5,663 bases of DNA from an uncultured Desulfomonile sp. (GTDB taxonomy: Bacteria > Desulfobacterota > Desulfomonilia > Desulfomonilales > Desulfomonilaceae). The position numbers and the translations under genes were made by a program. The notes below the pieces were generated by a model. The model had not been told where the DNA came from. It was given only the letters and a program-made list of their open reading frames with translations, and searched no databases. Below, piece after piece: positions 1-5,661 of this stretch (position 1 is the stretch's first letter; every line of letters starts with the position of its first letter). The DNA lies in contig CALDNG010000137.1 in assembly GCA_937915285.1 (NCBI GenBank), positions 1-5,663 on the forward strand, in the 5' to 3' direction.

Positions 1-42
1 TTGGCAAATCGTACACGGACAACTTTTGTTATTCTTGATCAT
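1..42 (-). CDS. Partial 5' end of a Cys-rich protein, cut by window edge
   Basis: Only 14 codons are visible, starting at ATG 42-40 on the minus strand and reading MIKNNKSCPCTICQ before the window ends. Seen: an AGG six bases before the ATG, stop codons just upstream in the same frame (TAG at 45-43), and three cysteines in the pattern CxCxxC. Without the insertion sequence to its right, this ATG would lie 3 nt after the stop of the small membrane ORF that follows the thioredoxin-reductase-like gene, which suggests a former operon and possibly a redox or metal-binding role. That role is inference. Fourteen residues are too few to name a family, and the frame could be spurious. Confidence 0.35.
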   Translation of the reverse strand, partial: MIKNNKSCPCTICQ

Positions 43-57
43 CTATTACCTGTGATA

Positions 58-71
58 CCATTTCGCCATTT
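58..71. repeat. IS630 left terminal inverted repeat (3' end of element)
   Basis: CCATTTCGCCATTT matches the reverse complement of 1176-1189 (CCAGTTCGCGATTT) at 12 of 14 bases. The TAA stop of the transposase (72-70) overlaps the inner end of the repeat. The adjoining TA at 56-57 is the probable target-site copy. Confidence 0.85.
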
Positions 72-645
72 AGCATAGAACGTTGAGATACTCGAAATTA
101 GTCATTGAGCGGAGTCTTTCGGGGTGATCGTATAGTTCCCGTAATCCGTGGCATAGAGCCTTTTCTACTGCGCTCAAAGATGCGAACGCCTTGTTCGGCA
201 TATAATTCTCTCTCAAATCTTCCCATAGGTGCTCTATCGGATTCAACTCTGGGCTGTGTGACGGCTGGTAGATAAGCGCTATGTTCTCAGGGATTGTAAG
301 TCTAGTTGACCTGTGCCAACCAGCGCCATCCACCAACATGATGACAAAGCAATCTTTGAAGTCGCTGGAGACTTCTTTAAGGAACAGGTTCATCATTTCC
401 GTATTGGCAAAGGGAAGTATCAAAGACGTCATTTTGCCGAGCGCCATGCACACCGCCGCATATACATAAACGAATGACCTCACTATTTGTTTGGCTATCC
501 TTGGTCTGACTCCTTTTGGAGCCCAACAGGTTCGTAAATCGCTGATTCTGCCAAACCTGCCCTCATCCTGAGCCATGATCACTGCCGGTCTGCTATCCAA
601 TGGATCTCTTTTTTCGAGTACCTCGGCTACATTCTCTGAGAATTT
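70..645 (-). CDS. IS630 transposase, OrfB (DDE catalytic half, made by -1 frameshift)
   Basis: This is the DDE endonuclease domain (DDE_3 type) that cuts and joins the transposon ends. The three acidic residues are visible: D in AQDEGRFG (residue 188 of the predicted fusion), D in LVDGAGWH (267) and E in SPELNPIEHLW (299). The frame has no good start of its own. A TTG at 600 is in frame but falls inside a conserved-looking stretch (FSENVAEVLEKRDPLDSRPAV) that is open all the way back to the slippery A8 run. I therefore annotate it from the frameshift point at 645 rather than from 600. The full fusion runs 1127 to 70. A plain one-base deletion that inactivated a single-frame gene is the alternative, but the frameshift signals argue against it. 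Confidence 0.85.
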   Translation of the reverse strand, partial: KFSENVAEVLEKRDPLDSRPAVIMAQDEGRFGRISDLRTCWAPKGVRPRIAKQIVRSFVYVYAAVCMALGKMTSLILPFANTEMMNLFLKEVSSDFKDCFVIMLVDGAGWHRSTRLTIPENIALIYQPSHSPELNPIEHLWEDLRENYMPNKAFASLSAVEKALCHGLRELYDHPERLRSMTNFEYLNVLC

Positions 646-1127
646 TTTTTAAAATCCTCCTGTATCTCCTGTTTAGACTGGGGATGGGCTGGTCGTGGCA
701 CAACTTTTCTCCAATCATTCCTCTCAAGCATCCTGTAAACGGTAGAGTGATGAACGTTGTGGCCCAAATAATCCTCCAACTCCTGCTTTACACGACGAGC
801 CACACAGATTTGACCTTCTGTAGCGTCATGAGTAAATCTGGAGATGAATTGAGCCTCCTCTGTCCTACCCATATAGCAACGCCTGCGTTTTCCGGACTTT
901 GTCAACTCAACGGCTTGTGGACCCAATCTGTTATAGATGGAAACCAGATTATGCACTGTTGAAACTGACAAACCGGTATGCAAAGCGATATGCTTGGCTT
1001 CACGAGGATCAACCAGGGCGTTCCAAATCACCAGCCATCTTCGATGTTGCCCACCCGTGGAAGCCTTGAGTTTTTCCGAAATCTCATATTCAGACAGATG
1101 AGGTTTTACTGATGTCAGTTTGCCCAT
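627..1127 (-). CDS. IS630 transposase, OrfA (DNA-binding half)
   Basis: This frame gives 166 residues and is the N-terminal, DNA-binding part of an IS630-type transposase. Start choice: ATG 1127-1125 has a strong GGGGAGG Shine-Dalgarno six bases upstream. A helix-turn-helix lies around residues 30-70 (REAKHIALHTGLSVSTVHNLVSIY). A second winged-helix segment typical of IS630 covers about 105-150 (GHNVHHSTVYRMLERNDWRKV). The frame stops at TAG 629-627, shortly after an A8 run. Ribosomes that slip back one base there would continue into the catalytic frame, giving a fusion of about 352 residues, the usual size of a full IS630 transposase. Without slippage only this DNA-binding protein is made, and it could act as an inhibitor of transposition (inference). 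Confidence 0.85.
   Translation of the reverse strand: MGKLTSVKPHLSEYEISEKLKASTGGQHRRWLVIWNALVDPREAKHIALHTGLSVSTVHNLVSIYNRLGPQAVELTKSGKRRRCYMGRTEEAQFISRFTHDATEGQICVARRVKQELEDYLGHNVHHSTVYRMLERNDWRKVVPRPAHPQSKQEIQEDFKKNSQRM
642..661 (-). promoter_or_regulatory. Predicted programmed -1 frameshift signal in the IS transposase
   Basis: On the minus strand an A8 run at 650-643 is read AAA AAA AAT in the OrfA frame, which gives a slippery heptamer A_AAA_AAT at 648-642. A perfect AGGAGG lies at 661-656, ending 7 nt before the heptamer. Internal Shine-Dalgarno sites at this kind of distance stimulate -1 slippage in dnaX and in several IS elements. A small hairpin (CGAG-GTA-CTCG, 625-615) lies about 17 nt downstream. 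OrfB is in the -1 frame and stays open through this point. RNA polymerase slippage adding one A to the run would have the same result. Confidence 0.75.
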
Positions 1128-1175
1128 GAATTACCTCCCCAAAATGTTGGAGAAGGGTATAGCAAATTATTTCAA

Positions 1176-1189
1176 AAATCGCGAACTGG
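1176..1189. repeat. IS630 right terminal inverted repeat (promoter-proximal end)
   Basis: This is the partner of the repeat at 58-71, with 12 of 14 bases matching. The adjoining TA at 1190-1191 is the second target-site copy. The outer ATACCA is shared by both ends if the flanking AT bases are counted. The transposase start codon lies about 50 bp inside this end. Confidence 0.85.
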
Positions 1190-1191
1190 TA

Positions 1192-1251
1192 TGATGATAG
1201 CCAGAATAGCATCAGGAGCGTGAAAAGAAATAGATTAAAGGCTCTTTTCAT
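1192..1251 (-). pseudogene. Small single-membrane-segment ORF disrupted near its end by the IS
   Basis: From ATG 1251 (or ATG 1269) the frame encodes MKRAFNLFLFTLLMLFWLSSY, a basic start followed by a run of hydrophobic residues, i.e. one membrane helix or a signal anchor. It begins about 35-50 nt after the stop of the thioredoxin-reductase-like gene on the same strand. A purine-rich GAAGAAG precedes ATG 1251. The IS inserted at the TA of the Tyr codon. Rejoining the flanks gives only two more residues (His-Arg) and then TAA, so the original product was probably a peptide of 23-29 residues. At present the frame reads on into the IS and stops at 1090. I cannot name it, and it may not be a real gene. 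Confidence 0.3.
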
Positions 1252-1301
1252 GACTTCTTCTGTCACCATGTTCCATGGCGCAATGTCTCCCACAATCTTT
1301 G

Positions 1302-2228
1302 TCAGGCGTTTTTAAGAGAACTTACGTATTTTTCACAGGCCAGGGCCGCTATCGTTCCGTCGCTCATCGCAGTTGTAAGCTGTCGATAGCGCTTGCGGTT
1401 CAAATCTCCTGCCGAGAAAACCCCTGGAATATTAGTGCTCATGTCCTCATGAGCAATAACGTAACCATCCACATCCAGATCGACCAGTCCCTGTAGAAAA
1501 TCCGTGGCGGGCTTCTGACCCAGGAATGCAAATATTCCATCCACCGCTATAGTGTCTCTCTCGCCCGTCTTAACATTTTCCAGGACTGCCGATTTCAGGA
1601 TTCCGCCTTCAATGTTTATATCCACTATTTTTGTGTTCAATCGGGCTGTGACATTATTTTGCCTGAAAAACTCGTCCTGGGTAGCTTTGGCGGCAAAAAA
1701 ACGGTCCGCAACTTCTATCAGGGTCAGTTGTTCTATTCCAATCCGCTTGAGATAAAGGCTCTCGTCGAAACCACTATTACCACCTCCTACGACCAGGACC
1801 CTTCCACCGGCATAGGGGAACCCGTCACATACCGAACAGTAATGCGTCTGATCGCATTCCGGAAGATCAAGAGGGATAGGCCTGCGGCCTGTAGCCACTA
1901 TCACTGCCTTGCCAGTAAATACGGCTTCATCTGTCTCAATAGACTTGGTCTCTCCTACAAGGTCCATGGACTCAACTTCGCAAACCTCCTCTATACTGAC
2001 CCCAAGATGATCCACGTGGTCTCGCACCTTCTGCATCAGGTCCATGCCGTGAATGGAAGTGTAAGACGGAAAATTCTCTACCGTGTAAGTGTAGTTGCAC
2101 AATCCTCCACATATACTTTTTTCTATGATAACTGATTTTACACTAGCCCTGGCCAGATATATGGCCGCTGTCATGCCGGCCATGCCTCCACCGAGAATCA
2201 ATACATCGTATGGACGAATTTCTTTCAT
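1302..2228 (-). CDS. Thioredoxin-reductase-like FAD/disulfide oxidoreductase, atypical nucleotide site
   Basis: This is a cytosolic flavoprotein of the low-molecular-weight thioredoxin reductase family, 308 residues from ATG 2228 and normal for TrxB. I chose this start because GAAAGG lies 8 nt upstream and the FAD motif follows at once; an upstream TTG at 2327 would add 33 unconserved-looking residues. Seen: FAD-binding GGGMAG (13-18), VENFP (50-54), redox-active C131-SV-C134 in CSVCDG, a second Rossmann motif GGGNSG (148-153), and the FAD-contacting GVFSAGDL (269-276) followed by RQ. Odd: the HRRxxxR motif that grips the NADPH phosphate is replaced by IEVADRFFAA (171-180), and there is an extra C40/C44 pair in CGGLC. 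This suggests an electron donor other than NADPH, such as NADH or ferredoxin (inference). The substrate is presumably a thioredoxin-like protein not in this window. Confidence 0.88.
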   Translation of the reverse strand: MKEIRPYDVLILGGGMAGMTAAIYLARASVKSVIIEKSICGGLCNYTYTVENFPSYTSIHGMDLMQKVRDHVDHLGVSIEEVCEVESMDLVGETKSIETDEAVFTGKAVIVATGRRPIPLDLPECDQTHYCSVCDGFPYAGGRVLVVGGGNSGFDESLYLKRIGIEQLTLIEVADRFFAAKATQDEFFRQNNVTARLNTKIVDINIEGGILKSAVLENVKTGERDTIAVDGIFAFLGQKPATDFLQGLVDLDVDGYVIAHEDMSTNIPGVFSAGDLNRKRYRQLTTAMSDGTIAALACEKYVSSLKNA

Positions 2229-2246
2229 TCCAAAAGCCTTTCGACA

Positions 2247-2276
2247 ATTATAGAATTCTCCAGGAGCAATCCTGGA
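2247..2276 (-). promoter_or_regulatory. Possible -10 box and adjacent perfect inverted repeat upstream of the flavoprotein gene
   Basis: On the minus strand a consensus TATAAT lies at 2252-2247, about 20 bases before the start codon. Immediately upstream is a perfect 7-bp inverted repeat, TCCAGGA / TCCTGGA (2259-2265 and 2270-2276), separated by 4 bases and lying where a -35 box would be. There is no good TTGACA match, so the promoter would depend on an activator or be weak. The repeat could be an operator or, if transcription starts further up, a 5' leader hairpin. This is a suggestion only. Confidence 0.3.
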
Positions 2277-2598
2277 ATACGGAATAATTGGCGGGAGTCC
2301 GTTGCGGGAGAGGAAGCTGAAAATCAAGGAGCAGCGTCGAAGGTATCAAGCCCCCGGAATGAAACTCCCACCTGACCTGGTCATCGCCACTCCATGAAAA
2401 CAGACTCCAGCCGGTAAATCACCTGTGATAATTACTAGTATTAAGAAATATTTTTCCCAGGTGACTTTCTTGCAACTGAAGCTCTCCCCTGATTGGGTTT
2501 TGATAAGGCAAGATTTGCAGCCTGAGTGAATAATCCTGACAATCTGTTGAAGCTGATTTATTTAGGATTGGAAGTGAACGTGTCACTAAACACGGCGC
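2277..2598. other. Non-coding gap between the two minus-strand genes
   Basis: I see no supported gene here. It holds two copies of GCGGGAG 13 bp apart (2291-2297 and 2304-2310), a separated inverted repeat TCACCTG/CAGGTGA (2419-2425 and 2458-2464) enclosing an AT-rich stretch with the palindrome TACTAGTA, and a small hairpin CGTGT/ACACG (2579-2594) just past the stop of the membrane-protein gene. A weak minus-strand promoter is possible there: TTGCAA, 17 bases, AATATT at about 2475-2447. None of the hairpins is followed by a convincing T-run in either direction, so no terminator is called. Confidence 0.4.
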
Positions 2599-3141
2599 TC
2601 AATGTTTGTTTAAGGGCAAAAACCTGTCGGAAGCGCGTCTTGCCGGCGCCAATGATAATCCTGGAGTGGCATTCCAGACACAAATGCAAAATATGATAAC
2701 GCCGATTATGGCCATCATGCTTACGATTTCCAGCCCAAGCTGGTACGGTCGCTGGAGATCAACGTAATACGCAAAAAGACGGTCTGTAACGTGGAACCTT
2801 GATGTTGAGCGCAGTGGACCGGCAAAAGGCCAGAAAAGAACTTCTCTCTCTACTAGATCCCCTATGAGATGGCTGGTCCACAGGGTCGCGGTCGCCGTCA
2901 ATATACGGGGATTCCTGTTTATCTTGAGCCAGTAAATACAGGCGAACATCGCTATGAAAGCAAACGCCACAAGGCTATGGCTCACCCCTCTACCCGGCAT
3001 TCCCCAAAAAATGTTCAGAGGCTTGTCCAGGATATCAGGACCATACGACGCCAAAGTCATTATAACCAGGTTCTCCTGGCGGAACCCCGTCAGTTTGGCA
3101 ATGCCTACAATCGCTAGATGCCCGAAAATCATAAATGTCAT
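2599..3141 (-). CDS. YdjM/DUF457-type membrane-bound putative metal-dependent hydrolase
   Basis: This is a polytopic inner-membrane protein of 180 residues from ATG 3141. A TTG at 3153 with GGGA nearby would add four residues; GGA seven bases before the ATG favours 3141. Seen: a first hydrophobic segment carrying GHLA (about 7-10), then SYGPDILDKP (33-42), GRGVSHSL (50-57), a hydrophobic segment (58-72), TSHLIGDLVEREVLFWPF (89-106) and a final hydrophobic segment (about 138-156). The His/Asp motifs match the pattern of the YdjM/DUF457 family (PDIDH-like, HRGxTHS-like, HxxxD), which is predicted, not proven, to bind metal and hydrolyse an unknown membrane substrate. The early His of the HRGxTHS motif is Gly/Pro here (MPGRGVSHS). 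It is transcribed away from the acyl-CoA synthetase gene and is probably a separate unit. Confidence 0.75.
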   Translation of the reverse strand: MTFMIFGHLAIVGIAKLTGFRQENLVIMTLASYGPDILDKPLNIFWGMPGRGVSHSLVAFAFIAMFACIYWLKINRNPRILTATATLWTSHLIGDLVEREVLFWPFAGPLRSTSRFHVTDRLFAYYVDLQRPYQLGLEIVSMMAIIGVIIFCICVWNATPGLSLAPARRASDRFLPLNKH

Positions 3142-3248
3142 TATAATATCCAACCATGTCCCATGGCAATAGGTACGGTCGGTATTTCTTTCGGAACTGT
3201 CAAATCCCTACAATTTCCCTAAACCCCTATGTAAAAAACATGCGTAAA

Positions 3249-3267
3249 CAAGTTGTATTACAAGTTG
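3249..3267. promoter_or_regulatory. Operator-like imperfect palindrome overlapping the -35 box
   Basis: CAAGTTGTATTACAAGTTG is a 19-bp dyad centred on T3258, with 8 of 9 base pairs matching; the core TTGTATTACAA is perfect. It also contains a direct repeat, ACAAGTTG at 3248-3255 and 3260-3267, with a 12-bp period. Its right arm overlaps the TTGACA -35 box of the rightward promoter, so a bound protein would block RNA polymerase. The size suits a dimeric repressor of the TetR or GntR/MarR kind, but no regulator gene is in the window. Confidence 0.5.
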
Positions 3268-3293
3268 ACATAATTGATAGCATACTTTATAAC
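3265..3293 (+). promoter_or_regulatory. Sigma70-type promoter for the acyl-CoA synthetase gene
   Basis: A perfect TTGACA (3265-3270) is followed after exactly 17 bases by TATAAC (3288-3293), 5 of 6 bases of the -10 consensus. It lies in an AT-rich stretch and points toward the gene at 3484. Transcription would begin near 3300, leaving an untranslated leader of about 184 nt. Confidence 0.7.
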
Positions 3294-3313
3294 TGGTTAT
3301 CAGGAGCAATGCA

Positions 3314-3332
3314 TCGGTCAGATGTTGACCGA
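3314..3332 (+). promoter_or_regulatory. Leader hairpin or downstream operator
   Basis: TCGGTCA (3314-3320) and TGACCGA (3326-3332) form a perfect 7-bp inverted repeat with a 5-base loop, about 15-30 nt after the predicted transcription start. As RNA it would fold into a hairpin; as DNA it could be a second protein site. An AGGAG (3302-3306) just upstream and ATGs at 3309 and 3322 mean it would also overlap any leader peptide. Confidence 0.4.
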
Positions 3333-3381
3333 ATTGTATGAACAGGCAGGAATTCTCGCCTCTGATTGCGGAGCTAGGTAA
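3322..3381 (+). CDS. Possible 19-residue leader peptide ORF
   Basis: In the leader between the promoter and the acyl-CoA synthetase gene, ATG 3322 opens a frame reading MLTELYEQAGILASDCGAR and ending at TAA 3379-3381. An AGGAG at 3302-3306 is better spaced for the ATG at 3309, which gives only 10 codons (3309-3341) and overlaps the first frame. There is no run of one codon that would suggest classic attenuation. It could be chance. Confidence 0.15.
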   Translation: MLTELYEQAGILASDCGAR

Positions 3382-3483
3382 TATCGGGGTTTAATTTTGT
3401 ATTCCGGGATTCGGAGGCTTGGCCATACAGGAGATTGACGCTTGAGTCAGTCCACGGGCGTTTGAAAGAGGAAAGGAAAGTCC

Positions 3484-5625
3484 ATGCACCAGTTAGACGC
3501 CATTTTTTCTCCTCAGTCGGTAGCTGTTGTGGGCGCTTCCACAATACCAGGAAAAGTTGGCCACGACATTTTTTTAAACATTCTTCAGGGTGACTATAAG
3601 GGGGCTTTGTATCCAGTAAACCCCAAGGCAAAATATGTGAGATCAGTGAGGGCCTATCCGACGATAACGGATTTACCGGAAGCTGTAGACCTTGCGATTC
3701 TGGTGCTTCCTCCTAAGGCTTCGCTTAAGGCGGTCGAAGAGGCAGCGGAGAAAGGCATCAAAGGTATTGTCATTGTATCTGCGGGTTTTAGGGAGGTTGG
3801 AGAGCAGGGACGAAAGATCGAGGACGAAATTGTTTCGACTTGCCGCTCAGCTGGTATACGAATGATTGGTCCCAACTGTCTTGGTGTCATTAACGCTAAC
3901 CCCTCTGTTCGGCTGAATGCCAGTTTTTCGAATAGGATGCCTGAATTTGGGAATATTTCGTTCATATCCCAGAGTGGCGCTCTTTGTGCAGCCGTGCTTG
4001 ATTTTGCCTCAGACAGGGGATTCGGATTTTCAAAATTTGTATCCATTGGAAACAAGGCGGATGTTGATGAGATGGAACTGCTGGATTTCCTTCATCAGGA
4101 CCCTGAAACAGACGTAATAATGGTTTACCTTGAGGGGATCAGGCGAGGTCCTGAATTCATAGAGATCGCCAAAAGAATAACCTCTGGAGAAAGACCCATA
4201 CCTATTCTGGTGACCAAATCTGGCAGGACAAGCGCAGGTCAGCGGGCTGCAGCGTCTCATACTGGCTCTTTAGCGGGTTCTGAGGGAATTTATGACGCTT
4301 TCTTCCAGCAGACAGGCATTATTCGTGCTGATTCCATCGAGGATCTCTTTAACTACGCCAATGCCTTTTCGTCCAAAAAAACGACAGCCGGCAACAGGGT
4401 TGGAATAATAACCAATGCAGGAGGGCCTGGCATAGTGGCGACGGACATGACGGTTTCGTCAGGTCTGGTGTTGGCCAAATTCAGTCCAGAGACTGAAGAG
4501 GTATTGACTAGCCATTTACCGGCGACGGCCAATGTCCATAATCCGGTGGACGTAATCGGAGACGCTCCTGAGGACAGATATGAAAACGCTGTGGCTGCAG
4601 TCATCAGGGACGAAGGTGTCGACGGGGCCATAGTCATTCTGACACCACAATCCATGACAAACGCCCTAGGGACAGCCCAGGCGGTAGCCCGCATCGAAAA
4701 AAGGACACATAAACCCGTACTTTGCTGCTTCATGGGAGTTATCGACGTGTCCGCCGGCGTGAAATACCTTCAAGAAGAAGGAATTCCGGTTTTCAGATTC
4801 CCGGAGCAGGCCGCTAAGGCTTTCGGCGCCTTGTATCAGTTCTCAAGGTGGGTCAATCGCCAGCATCTGGCCGATTTTGTTCTAAAACACGATAAAGAGA
4901 GGGCCTGGGAAATCATTCAGGAAGCCATGGATCAGGGAAGGCAGAGCCTGAATGAGGCCGAGGGAGGAGAACTCCTGCGATGCTACGGATTTGAAACGCT
5001 ACCCTCGATCATTGCCAAAACCAGGGATGAGGCGGGAGAATTCGTCGAATCAATACAGGCCCCGGTAGTCCTAAAGATTGTTTCTCCTCAGATACTTCAT
5101 AAATCCGATGTCGGAGGAGTGGTTCTAAACATCAACGACAGCAAAACTGCCATGAAGGAGTTTGACGCCATTGTAGAAAGATCTCTGCGGCAGGTCCCCG
5201 ACGCCCAGATCGAGGGAGTCCTGGTCCAGAAGATGACGGAAAATCAGGGACAGGAGATTATCCTCGGCATGAACAGGTATCCGATGTATGGGCCTTTGCT
5301 CATGTTCGGACTCGGAGGAATTTTCGTGGAAATATTCCGCGACGTAGTCTTCCGGGTGGCGCCCATCGGTCGGAATGAGGCGCGTAGAATGATCAACAGC
5401 ATACGCGGCAAGAAAATACTGCAGGGATTCCGAGGTAAAGCCCCAAGAGATATCGAGGCCCTTGAACGAAGCCTGGTAAGCCTCTCAGACATGGTTACCA
5501 ACCACCCCGAAATCGCTGAAATGGACATTAATCCCCTCATGGTTTACGAAAAAGGGAAAGGCGCAGTAGTCGCAGATTGCAGATTCATTTTAAAGGATCC
5601 AGTAGAATTCAAGAACGGCTTTTAG
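3484..5625 (+). CDS. Acyl-CoA synthetase, NDP/ADP-forming (fused alpha-beta, acetate-CoA ligase type)
   Basis: This cytosolic enzyme interconverts acyl-CoA + ADP + Pi and the free acid + CoA + ATP, and in anaerobes it usually makes ATP from acetyl-CoA or another acyl-CoA. It has 713 residues, the full length of the fused family. The start has GGAAAGG about 7-10 bases upstream. Domain order: CoA-binding Rossmann domain (about 8-135, VAVVGAST and GPNCLG), two succinyl-CoA-ligase-like domains (about 150-460), and an ATP-grasp domain (about 485-705). The phosphorylated His of the alpha part is H259 in AASHTGSLAGS. A second conserved His is H539 in HKSDVGGV, matching the His used for phosphoryl transfer in the beta part of archaeal ADP-forming acetyl-CoA synthetases. 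No GNAT domain is attached, so it is not a Pat-type acetyltransferase. Substrate chain length cannot be read from sequence. It is followed directly by a terminator, so it is probably monocistronic. Confidence 0.93.
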   Translation: MHQLDAIFSPQSVAVVGASTIPGKVGHDIFLNILQGDYKGALYPVNPKAKYVRSVRAYPTITDLPEAVDLAILVLPPKASLKAVEEAAEKGIKGIVIVSAGFREVGEQGRKIEDEIVSTCRSAGIRMIGPNCLGVINANPSVRLNASFSNRMPEFGNISFISQSGALCAAVLDFASDRGFGFSKFVSIGNKADVDEMELLDFLHQDPETDVIMVYLEGIRRGPEFIEIAKRITSGERPIPILVTKSGRTSAGQRAAASHTGSLAGSEGIYDAFFQQTGIIRADSIEDLFNYANAFSSKKTTAGNRVGIITNAGGPGIVATDMTVSSGLVLAKFSPETEEVLTSHLPATANVHNPVDVIGDAPEDRYENAVAAVIRDEGVDGAIVILTPQSMTNALGTAQAVARIEKRTHKPVLCCFMGVIDVSAGVKYLQEEGIPVFRFPEQAAKAFGALYQFSRWVNRQHLADFVLKHDKERAWEIIQEAMDQGRQSLNEAEGGELLRCYGFETLPSIIAKTRDEAGEFVESIQAPVVLKIVSPQILHKSDVGGVVLNINDSKTAMKEFDAIVERSLRQVPDAQIEGVLVQKMTENQGQEIILGMNRYPMYGPLLMFGLGGIFVEIFRDVVFRVAPIGRNEARRMINSIRGKKILQGFRGKAPRDIEALERSLVSLSDMVTNHPEIAEMDINPLMVYEKGKGAVVADCRFILKDPVEFKNGF

Positions 5626-5630
5626 TCTAT

Positions 5631-5661
5631 AGCCGGTTACGCCTTTGTGGCGTAACTGGCT
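5631..5661 (+). terminator. Strong stem-loop terminator after the acyl-CoA synthetase gene
   Basis: GCCGGTTACGCC (5632-5643) and GGCGTAACTGGC (5649-5660) form a 12-bp stem with one G-T wobble, extended by A5631-T5661, around a TTTGT loop. It starts 6 bases after the stop codon. The window ends two bases later, so the expected T-run cannot be checked. A repeated REP-like or bidirectional element is the alternative. Confidence 0.7.

Larger units (their letters stand above)
58..1189 (-). mobile_element. IS630-family insertion sequence, complete (about 1132 bp)
   Basis: The element is bounded by imperfect terminal inverted repeats at 58-71 and 1176-1189, which match at 12 of 14 positions (CCAnTTCGCnATTT read inward). 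It is flanked on both sides by a TA dinucleotide (56-57 and 1190-1191), the usual IS630/Tc1-mariner target duplication. It carries one transposase gene on the minus strand in two overlapping frames. Length and architecture are normal for IS630. It sits downstream of the thioredoxin-reductase-like gene in the same orientation and interrupts a small ORF. Both ends are intact and the catalytic residues are present, so it may still be mobile. Confidence 0.9.

Noticed and set aside
600..962. Plus-strand open frame of 120 codons inside the IS
   Set aside because: It is antisense to OrfA. IS630 elements carry a single transposase gene, and the residues resemble no known accessory protein.
1659..2135. 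Long open frame on the plus strand (158 codons) inside the flavoprotein gene
   Set aside because: It lies wholly antisense to a gene with clear FAD and CxxC motifs, shows no recognisable domain and has no Shine-Dalgarno site.
2229..2327. N-terminal extension of the flavoprotein to a TTG at 2327
   Set aside because: It would add 33 residues ahead of a domain that normally starts at the FAD motif, uses a poor start codon, and covers a hairpin and a TATAAT. ATG 2228 has a good ribosome-binding site.
2419..2464. TCACCTG/CAGGTGA inverted repeat as a terminator
   Set aside because: The 7-bp arms are separated by over 30 AT-rich bases and no T-run follows on either strand.
3156..3341. Plus-strand open frame of 61 codons upstream of the acyl-CoA synthetase
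   Set aside because: It runs across the predicted promoter and operator, has no ribosome-binding site and no protein-like features.
4353..4733. Minus-strand open frame of 126 codons inside the acyl-CoA synthetase gene
   Set aside because: It is an antisense shadow of a well-supported coding region, low in complexity and without recognisable motifs. The minus-strand frames at 3654-4055 and 5244-5540 are rejected for the same reason.
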